From contig NC_092564.1 in assembly GCF_037975245.1 (NCBI RefSeq), positions 18,814,484-18,878,483 on the forward strand: a stretch of 64,000 bases of DNA, read 5' to 3'. A program made the position numbers and the translations under genes. Positions 13,264 to 64,000 of the stretch are shown here, piece by piece. The stretch is from Apostichopus japonicus. Taxonomy: Eukaryota > Echinodermata > Holothuroidea > Aspidochirotida > Stichopodidae. Positions within the stretch are counted from its first letter, which is position 1; each line of letters begins with the position of its first letter. The notes under the pieces are model-generated. The model was given only the letters and a program-made list of their open reading frames with translations, had not been told where the DNA came from and searched no databases.

Positions 13264-14264
13264 AAGATCAATTTATTATCGAATATATTGTGACTGTATT
13301 TAATGCTTTCCAAATGTCCCCCCAATGTACTTTAATATACATTAAAGCTGCATATGGAATCCTAAACAGGATCACAGGAACTGATTCAAATGTCCACTGA
13401 ATGAGCTGTATTCTCTTAATTGATATACTAATTAATTAATCTGTCAAGACTTTACCCATTAGACATTGCAAGCAAATCAATCATATGACGGAACTGCGAT
13501 AATTAAGAGCAGTCAACTAATCGTATGCAAATAAATCCCTCGTTTGATCGATGGCTATCCAAAATATCTGTTTCTGTGATTTATCATGGCTCGGTCATAG
13601 TGGCACGAAAGTTTTAACTGAAATTAATAACTTCATTGCTATTCATCCTTTTTGTATAGGTAACTAATATATTATATATGAATAAATATTTGTCTTAACA
13701 AATCCAATGTCAACAACATTTGCAGTAACGCTAAGATTTGCTAACAGGAGCATTTCAGAGATGATTTTTTTTTATTGAAAACGACCATGTTCAATATAAA
13801 AAAAAGGAACTTTTCTGGATTGTTATCACTTCTTTCGGTATCAATAAAGAAATCATCCTATATGCGCATGTGTGCGCATGTATTTCATACTACGCCATTA
13901 ATATTGGATAATGGGTGAATAATCTAGCTAACCACTGACTCTTTTCAAAAGATGCATGTGCATGAAAGATCAATCCACCACAAAATCTATCAAAAAACAC
14001 TAAATGTAAAGCAACAAATTCTGTGCAAAAATTGACAAAAATTGTGATTCAAAAAAAAAAAATTCCTTTTCTTTTTTTTTTTTGGTTATGAAAACACCAT
14101 AATACCTGAAAGCTTCTACACAAAGTTTGAAGCGTAAATTCTTTCATAAGTATGTAATTTATACAAATCTGTCTCATATTATTGAGAAAATCAATTCCTC
14201 TAAATCGATTCTTCATTCTTACACAGGAGGACACGGTGTTGACAGAAGAGTATAAGAAAACAAG

Positions 14265-50247
<35,983 letters not shown>

Positions 50248-53200
50248 ACTAGATATCTACTGTGGAAAGGGGGTGATTACATAATGATAGATGACGTGAT
50301 AGATGGGGCTATAAAGGAATTTCCGATGACAGATTATGTATATATAGAAAAGTCAGCACTTCTACCGTCATTATCTTGGTCATGATTCGACGGCTCTAGG
50401 CAAATCTATATTTATGTTTACTAAAAGTGACTTCAGCGCATTTGGAGGAATGCAACCTTGACATTTTATAGTCTATGTTACTCGCAAATTATTTTATATG
50501 CAAAAATCGCTATTTTTTTTATAACAATTGAACTCATTGAAGGTTCAAATTGTTTCGAAATTGGTTCATGATCTCGACCGTTTTGAAAGAAATTTCCTGA
50601 ATGCATCTGTTTCCTGTTACTATGTCAGGATCGCACTGGGAACACGAAATAATACCATAAATTTCTCAGCAAATGAAACAAGTTATAAGTTGACCATGTA
50701 TCCGGTCACGTGATCCCCGCTCTCTCGGTTTATATAGAGTAACGTATCTACATGAACAAACCAAGGTCGTTCCGGTGCCCCCGTGCAACAATATTGCCCC
50801 TCCCCCTGGACTGTATCCCCTTCCCCCCCTCCATTTGCCATAACTGCCCATATTACCGTGCTTCCCCTATACAGTACCGTGCTGATGGTGATGTCCGTTC
50901 AGACCAGAAATCAAGCCATAGAATCTGTTATAAAAGGTTATCTCACATAGCTATATATAGTATACCAGCTGAATGTATAGCTTATGCAAGGGTTTAGACA
51001 CCATTCGGATTTGTCTCCCCGCAATTTAACAGAACGCAAATATTGTGTCCCTCCTTAAATTGATACTCTCCCCACCCCCCCCCCCCCCGTAACTCCAACT
51101 CAAGAGTTGAGTTGAGGGGGTATTTGACTATTTGTGATTTTTTAAAGGGGTGGTCAGCATTAAGCAAAGTGTCTCTATGCTGTACACCAAAATGCAGCAT
51201 ATATGAGTCTTTTATATTTATTTTGGTCCCAAGTAAAAAAATAAAATGATGCAAATGGAGACAAAAAATCGAGTGACCGACACATAACTAGGCGTATGAG
51301 ATGCAAGAATTATACCGATATATACAGATCGGCAATCAAATAGACAATCACTTACTCTACTTGTAGCATTTCCATAAAATGTCAGTAAATTAAAAAAAAG
51401 CATCTGATATTTGTTTTAAAATTGTAAAAGAGTCACCTTCTTTTCTAGCAAGAAGGAAAGTTATAAAGCATATAATGAGTATAATATGTTTATCCTTAGC
51501 TTGATATACTTATCCTTATTTTTAAAAGGGTGAGTTATTCAACTTTATGAACATGTTTATGCATATTCATTCATTTCACAAACAATTTTTCATCAATTAT
51601 GCCATCATGTTGCAAACTATTTAAGCTTCGGTTAAGCTACATTTGTGTTGGGGTTTTTTAAATTTGCTTTGTTTATGCCGCTACACAATTCAATGAAGTT
51701 ATGTCATTTTTAGAGCATTGATACAATTTGCCAACATTTATACCTGAAATCATGCTGCACTCCGATTTTAAATTAAATTAAAATAAAACAATTATTCGTG
51801 TTTTAATTTACGCAATATATAAGCTATAAATGTATACACGCGGCTCGATTTTTCCGTTGTTTATAATTGTGTTGTTTTATGTTTGTTGGTTACTTGACTG
51901 TCTGTTTGCATGTTCGACAGGATGACAAGAAAATACATTCTGCCATATAACCTGTAAACACTGTAGGATGACTTGTTATGTTATAAGTTGATATTGATAC
52001 TATGACGGAGTATGCATATATCCGTATATTTTTTAAGGTAACCGGTGCAATGGGTATACATGTGAAAAAAAATTGTTATTCTGTGACATGCTTTACCTAT
52101 TAGGAATCCATTATGTTACTCTGTGTTACTCTTGAAACATACTCACTTCACTGAATTTCAGTAACAACTCTGATTTTTTTTCAATGTGTCAATCGCAGCC
52201 TTTTCTGAGACCGAAATCTTGAAATCATTCTCATTTATATAGATTTAAAAAAACATCCTTTGATTTTTAACTGTTAGCCTTTGTTGTAGGTCCACCAATG
52301 AGCTCCTGTTATTATTGTGAAATTAACTTTCCGAAAGGGATTTTAGATCACAAAAATCTTCAAAAAACAAACAAACACACAACATCAAAAAATCTAAATC
52401 TTTTCGCCACTCAGTCCTTGAGATCAGGGGAGTAGAGCGGATCTTAATTAACGACACATAGGATGAATTATTACCTATACAAGTGCCTTTGCACATTATA
52501 AGGCTATACAAACCATGCGCGAATGTGAAAACGTGGCGCTATTTATATGCAAAATTATTGGGAGTTTATACTTTTTAATTATTTCAATTTTAACTTTTTT
52601 CACCTTTTTTTGTATTCTGTAAATTGCAATATTTTGATATAGGTATTCAAAGACTGTATCAGATTTGTAAATTTTCATCATTACATGACAGTCAATAAAT
52701 ATTTTCACGCTACTTCTTTGGTTACATGCTTTTGTTTTGCGTACTTCTTGCCTTTGTTATTTTGATGTTTCAAACAATAATAGCCAATTAACCGTCTACA
52801 ATTTGGTATTTTTATCCCTTTGAACGTGTAATTTCATACGAAGTTCTTTTATTTAATTTTATGTGTTTGAGGGATTACAAATGCTGCTTTTTGCTTCGTT
52901 CACTCAAATTTCATCGGATCATCATATTTCAGGGCATGTGTGACAATATCACATTGCCCATCCCCTCCCAATTCCCCCTTCACCCCTCCCCCCCCCCCCG
53001 CCCCAGCTTAAGTATTTTTCCCCAGTACCGTATTCTACCCTGATTATCCGTGATTCTTTCTTGTTACACAATGTTTTAAAGTATTGACTCTGTTGACAAG
53101 GTATGTTGGTAACCACAACAAAATATGCACCCCTGCCACCAGTGCACCCACCCCTTTCCCTTACATACAAGCCAAGATATGGTTTTATATGGATCAGCAC

Positions 53201-53640
53201 CAACTGAAGCTTGCTATATGAGTAACTCAGTCTGAAGAGTTAGAGGATAACCATGAAGTTAATATTTGGAATCCCTTTTCATCCAATCTGTCCTCTGGTT
53301 ACAGTAGGATGGATTCATTTATGGTACAAATCGAGAATATTTTGTTGTAATTGTCATAAAATGCGGACATTAATTACCACCCATCAACAGTCAATGTTAA
53401 CTTTTGTAGTGTTAATTGGGTCAGACTGCACGTAAGTTTAACACGCACGTGCATAGCACGCGTTAAGTACACACAGACATACAACTATAGGAGGATTAAT
53501 GAGAGGATTAAATCTTTATCCGATTAAAATGGATTAAAGTGAAATGCGGAATATAAACATTAAGAGGCAATCTTACTTCAACTCTCATTCCCAAGCCTTA
53601 AATCATTATTTTGTAAGCTTTGGTCAGAACCACCGTCGCT
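50248..53640. other. 3' UTR of the PLP gene and intergenic DNA
   Basis: AATAAA occurs at 51240-51245 and similar signals follow near 51781 and 52694, so the 3' UTR could be 1 to 2.4 kb. Poly-C runs occur at about 51077 and 52988. No exon-like or conserved protein segment was seen. The promoter of the following DNase gene must lie at the right end, but no clear core motif is visible. Confidence 0.5.
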
Positions 53641-59342
<5,702 letters not shown>

Positions 59343-59404
59343 AACATCACATCCGGACTGACCAGAGCCTAATTTGCATGACAATAGTCATGCTGCACAC
59401 TATA

Positions 59405-59408
<4 letters not shown>

Positions 59409-59446
<38 letters not shown>
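59409..59446. repeat. (AT)n microsatellite
   Basis: Nineteen AT dinucleotides in the 3' flank of DNase gene A. Confidence 0.95.
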
Positions 59447-59451
<5 letters not shown>

Positions 59452-59464
59452 AGAAGCATCGATA

Positions 59465-59470
59465 AATAAA
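59465..59470 (+). terminator. Candidate polyadenylation signal AATAAA of DNase gene A
   Basis: First AATAAA after the stop codon, 123 bp downstream and just after an (AT)n run. This would give a short 3' UTR. Motif evidence only. Confidence 0.45.
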
Positions 59471-61524
59471 AATTAAACGAAAAATGGTGAACAAGGGATT
59501 AATGACGGTGAAAATATGAGTAGTTTGTAAAGTTAACTGCTTGTAAATATCACTTAATTGTGCACAAAATTTTACATGAAGAAAATAACTCTTATTCTAA
59601 GTTATGAGAGCAATCATCTTACTCCACTCTCCCAACTACCACCCTCCCCTCCACTCTCCTCCCCATCCCTCACATCTCTTCCCCACCCTCACACATGTCG
59701 TCACCCACGCATCCCCAGCTTTGATGAAGTGAATTTAATGAGAATTTGTCATCAGTTACAGGGCGAAACAGATATCATTTTATTTGATTGAAAGAAAGAA
59801 ATAATTTACTAGATAAATGACAGATGTTTTGGCTTTCAAAAGATAAAGATTTAGATGTCTATCTATCTAAATCATCTCGATTTCAAGGGAAGTTTGTTTT
59901 CCTTTCAAGTTCTAGGTTACTAGTCAAACATAAGCGTGGATATGAATTTGTTATGTGGTATCACGCGGGAGAGTGCAGTGTGCATACAGAAAAGTATCAC
60001 TGTATATGTGCTTAAAGAAACACTCCAATTATCTTGTGTTTTAAGAATCTCCCCTAGATATCTATACGCAGTAGGCTACACTACAAAATACATGGCACAA
60101 ATTTGTCCATGTTCCACTAAGAGGCAACTTTAAAAAACCGTTTCGATTCATCAGTTTTTTTTTTTTTTCATTTCTGCAAAAAAAAGGGCGAAAATGACAT
60201 TGTACGTTTTTTTCTCATCCCAGATATTTTGAATAAACACAGAAAATTTGCATCGTGATCTAAACCTTAATCCAGCTGTAGTTTGTTTGTTTGCTTGTAC
60301 TTTTCTGTTTATTTCCATACATTTCAAGAGAAATTCAACTGTTTTGTAACTATAATCTAGCAGTTTCATATCAAATACTGTATTTGTTCGCTTGTTTGAC
60401 CAGGGGCGCAACCATGTAAGCCTGCACTTCTGAGGGATTGCTCCTCCCCCTCCCTTCCCGTCCACTCCCCCTCCATTAACAACAATATTTCATCAAAATA
60501 TTCAGAAAATCTTTACAACAGAAACGTTAATTACTTAGTATCGACCAGGGGCGTCGGGGCCAGGTTGGGCCCTGGGAACAACTTTATTACCGGGGTCCTA
60601 GATTGCATCCTTCATTTTCCCTTAGTATATTATATACATGAAAATACAGTTTTCTTTCTCTAAAGTACTGTGTGTTTAACATTTTAATGGTATGATATAA
60701 CCCCCCCCCCATATAACCCCCCCCCCCCCTTTTCATCGTAAACATAGATATGATGATCCACATGCACTTAAAAGCATTGAAGACTCGCCCCAAACCGCGT
60801 GCCGCGCTCTGAAAAAGTTAGCTTTCAGTTGCTCGAAGTGAAGTTTCCTTCTTGTCGCTACAAAATGCTAGCAGTAATGAAACGTGATACTTTGTTATCT
60901 TTTATCTGGACCTGAGATGTTCATCGCTGCTATGTACACTGTTTTGTGGGTAATGACCTTAGCTGTATGTACTAGATTAACTGTAAACTAGTGTCTAATT
61001 ACCGACACGTTAGCAAGCTGTGCGTGTATTTTCTGGGATCGATGGTGGTGTCTAACACTTCTGTTACACCTCATTCGAAACTAGGCCAGATTACCGGCAT
61101 GAGACGTTTCTTTGTGCGCGAGTCTTCACACACTTTAACTGTCATGAAACAATAACTACGTTCCTTTTCTTTGTATACAAATCAGGCTTGCCATGCATAT
61201 AGTAACGTGATGTCAATTGAAAGTGCTGTCTACATCTAAGGCCATGCAATGTTGATGCTTACTATCTTGGCTGTTCCTATTTTGTTTTCCCTCGTGGGAT
61301 TTAAAAAATCTGTTATTATTTAATTGTTATCATATCATACGTACGTCACTTCCAACTACACACATTGCCAGTCTTAAATGAAAGATTAATATTATCAAAC
61401 GAAAAAAATAATAATAATCGGCATAACATCTGTATTATAAGGTAGTGGGAACGAGTGTGGTTGTTTACTCCTTCCAAATCATTCTTCGTTAAAGAAACTA
61501 TCGGCGTTAAAGAAAACGAGCAAG

Positions 61525-63799
61525 ATGAAGTTGTTTTTGTTGCTAGTTTTAGCATCGGTATTTTATTCCGTCGCTAGTGTGACGCGGAAAATTGCCGCCT
61601 TTAATATCCAAACGTATGGCCCAACGAAAGCAGGAAAACCTGACGTTATGGATGAACTTTGCCAGGTGAGTTATTTAGAAAAACTTACTCCCTTTATTTA
61701 TTATTATTATTTGGGGGGGGGGGAGGGTCTCTTGTCTTAGAACTAATTAATTTTGTCTTGAGGACGATTCGCTACATCGCCCAGTAAAACATGGTCAATT
61801 ACAATAAGTCTTTCGACTCTATAAAATATATTTTAAATGTTTTATATATTTTAAATATTTTTTCCATTTATGTTTTCCTTACCTCTCCAGATCTTAAAGA
61901 GATACGATATCGTCCTAATCCAGGAAATACGTAACGCTGACGGAACCGCTATTGTTCAGCTTCTGGATCAGCTTAACTCGTAAGTAACCCCATGCACAAC
62001 CCCTTTCTCCAGTAAACCCCTCCACCAGGCCCCTATGCTCACACCTCTCGGAACAGACACTTTTGGAAATTAGAAATCGTTCATTTTAATGCCAGGTTCT
62101 GCCATGAAATTATGAAGTTTTAAAACAAGAAATGAATTCTTTGCTGTTCCTTAACAGTCTATACATGTAATAAAAAATTCTTTATCTAGGTACTGCGTTT
62201 GATACAATTAACTCTATTGACTCTATAAACTCTATAGAACTAGGGTCACATCCATACCCTCCAACCGCAACCCCACCCTCCCGGTTTTCGTTTCTCCCAA
62301 CATGTCCCATATGTCTTCCAATATGAATGCTGTGCTACGGGTATTTTTCCTGAGGGAGCCAACCAGGGTGGTAGGAGCAGGGGGGCACTGGGGGCACGTG
62401 CCCCCCCCCCCACTTTTTTGCCAAAATAGCAAATATGCCCTACTGGCAAATAAAATGTGCCCCTTTACTGAAGAACTGTCTTTTGGATATCTTAAGCCTT
62501 TGTTAATTTTAATATTTTATTTTAATTATTCACGTGCACCATAATAGTATTAATAGCATACTAACACATCATATATATTTAAGTGATATGGCCGGTGTGT
62601 ATCAGTTTATAGCATAACGAGTGATGGTTGTGGAATGAGAAAGTGCCCCTCTGATGTTGTGCCCCCACTTTTTGGAAGCTTCCTACCCCCCCCCCCCCTG
62701 GATCGAACGATATCGTGAAATAACCCATAGGGTAAGTTCTTGGAACAGGAAAAAAGACATTTTCAGATCTAACTTTACAAAGATTTGTCATTTATAATAA
62801 AATATAAAAAACTGATACTTTTAATCTGAAGTAATCCTTTAAAAAGTTATAACTGAATACGATAATATCTTATCATACTTTACTTTCATTCATTCCAACT
62901 CACCACACCCCCTTCCCCACCCTCCCCGACCCCTTCCTTCCCATCTTTAGTGAGTCAGACGTAAATGGTGCCTACTCGATGGAGATTGGACCAAGACTTG
63001 GCCGCTCAAGCTACAAGGAACAGTATTGCTATTTCTACAAGTGAGACTTTCTTATGCTTAATTGTCACTTTATTTTCACTTTAGTTTCATTTTCTTTTGT
63101 CAATGAGTCATGTCTATACTGACAGTATTATTAATTAAATATCATATATAATAATATTATTATTAATTAAAATATGTTATTCTGTCTGTTTGTTTGTTTA
63201 GCGTGGTTATGTAATATTAATGAAAAATATTAAAAAATTTAATTAAAAATCTGCAACTCTAAAAAATACTGTTTTACATTGCATTATACGAGTTATATAA
63301 TTTATGGAGCATTACACACTTCGTAACGTATATATTGTTATTTGCGTGACATGTAGAAAGTTTTTCAACATTCGTTTTTTTATGATTCGTTCAAGTATTA
63401 CTACTTAGTTACTTGTATACCTGCCTGTTAATAGTATTCTTTCTTGTCGGCAATACGGAGAACTAACCTTAGCGCTTTTATTTCCTACAAATGTATCTGA
63501 ATTTCTCGCGGAAATCATAAAACACAAATGACTGTTTCAAACTAGACGGGAAAGGAACAGAACCACTGGAGTGATTGTTTAGGGTGGGGTGGGGTGGGGT
63601 GGGGAGGGGTGGAGGTGAAGGGGAGGCGACAAAGCCAAAAGAATAAAGCAGACAGCTGTATTCATTTGGTTTAAACGGGTTTCTTTATGACGTTATCTTC
63701 ACAGGCATGACTTTTTCACCATTCTGGATAGTGAGACATACAATGATGCTAAGGATATTTTTGAACGAGAACCTATGAATACACTTTTCAGAGATTTAG
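61525..63799 (+). CDS. DNase I family secreted endonuclease, gene B (partial, runs off the right edge)
   Basis: Four exons are present: 61525-61665, 61891-61979, 62951-63040, 63705-63799, joining with phases 0, 2, 2, 1, identical to gene A. The start ATG gives the signal peptide MKLFLLLVLASVFYSVAS. It is followed by KIAAFNIQTYGPTKAGKPDV (Asn27), RYDIVLIQEIRNADGTAIV (Glu59), [18 protein letters not shown] and KDIFEREPMNTLFRDL. Compared with gene A, the N-terminus lacks the ~15-residue Thr/Pro linker between signal peptide and enzyme. The exons for the catalytic histidines and GDFNA should lie beyond position 64000. It lies 2.2 kb downstream of gene A on the same strand and is a tandem duplicate. 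Confidence 0.9.
62370..62700. repeat. G/C-run-rich repeat with GGGGGCAC / GTGCCCCC ends
   Basis: GCAGGGGGGCACTGGGGGCA and CGTGCCCCCC near the left and GTGCCCCTCTGATGTTGTGC, GAAGCTTCCTACCCCC at the right form partly inverted ends. It looks like a short repeated element, in intron 2 of DNase gene B. Boundaries are not certain. Confidence 0.4.
63582..63612. repeat. (GGGGT)n microsatellite
   Basis: Four to six GGGGT/GGGGA pentamers; G-rich on the + strand and able to form a G-quadruplex in principle. Intron 3 of DNase gene B. Confidence 0.85.
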
Positions 63800-64000
63800 G
63801 TAAGTTCAGATTACCATGGTAACGGTCACGTTTTTTGGAAATCCTCAAAATCCGTTCGCTGAGAACTGCAGAAAGTATAAAGAATTTTATTTTTGTTTTA
63901 TGTTATTTTAGTCCATCTATAAAGAACAGAAATCTTTATAATATAAAATTTAACAAAATATTACATAATAATTTGAAATAGAAACTTTGCCCAAGCGTTT

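Larger units (their letters stand above)
59343..61524. other. 3' UTR of DNase gene A and intergenic DNA
   Basis: Contains the (AT)n at 59409-59446 and an AATAAA at 59465-59470. Two CAGGGGCG starts (about 60402 and 60546) resemble hAT-type ends but have no clear partner. C runs lie near 60703-60729. No exon was recognised. Confidence 0.5.

Overview
This is a gene-poor, AT-rich eukaryotic window with long introns flanked by GT..AG, abundant microsatellites, minisatellites, fold-back elements and more than twenty long G/C homopolymer runs. The gene families, the intron-rich structure and the recurrent TAGGCCTA palindrome suggest a marine invertebrate, most likely a deuterostome such as an echinoderm. 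That assignment is inference, because no ribosomal or mitochondrial marker is present. All three recognisable genes lie on the + strand. LAYOUT: positions 1-14226 hold no recognisable coding gene. They contain fold-back (MITE-like) elements, a GATG microsatellite, dispersed repeats and a hammerhead-like motif, plus a possible promoter and noncoding exon near 11833-11947. Positions 14265-50247 hold one large gene for a class V aminotransferase / cysteine-desulfurase-like PLP enzyme. I could join its exons by eye with every splice phase consistent. It has two alternative, related coding first exons (14265-14661 and 21520-22006) that both feed in phase 1 into 18 shared exons. The predicted proteins are 775 and 805 residues. 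They have the PLP lysine in an SPHKF motif, a WDY aspartate and a GGCACAGPY cysteine loop. The C-terminus is a polybasic tail ending in CVVM, a CaaX prenylation signal, which is unusual for this enzyme family. | Positions 50248-53640 are 3' UTR and intergenic DNA. Positions 53641-59342 are a complete 8-exon secreted DNase I family gene (292 residues) with all the main catalytic residues. Positions 61525-63799 are the first four exons of a second, tandem DNase I gene with the same splice positions and phases; it runs off the right edge. | The introns carry much of the repeat content: a 21-bp minisatellite (15269-15694), a three-copy ~280-bp tandem repeat (16043-16885), a 20-bp minisatellite (47993-48265), long (AT)n tracts including one 174-bp run 25 bp from a DNase splice acceptor, and a hAT-type MITE with a perfect 8-bp target duplication (58003-58378). 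The sequence does not show a functional link between the PLP enzyme and the DNase genes; they are simply neighbours.
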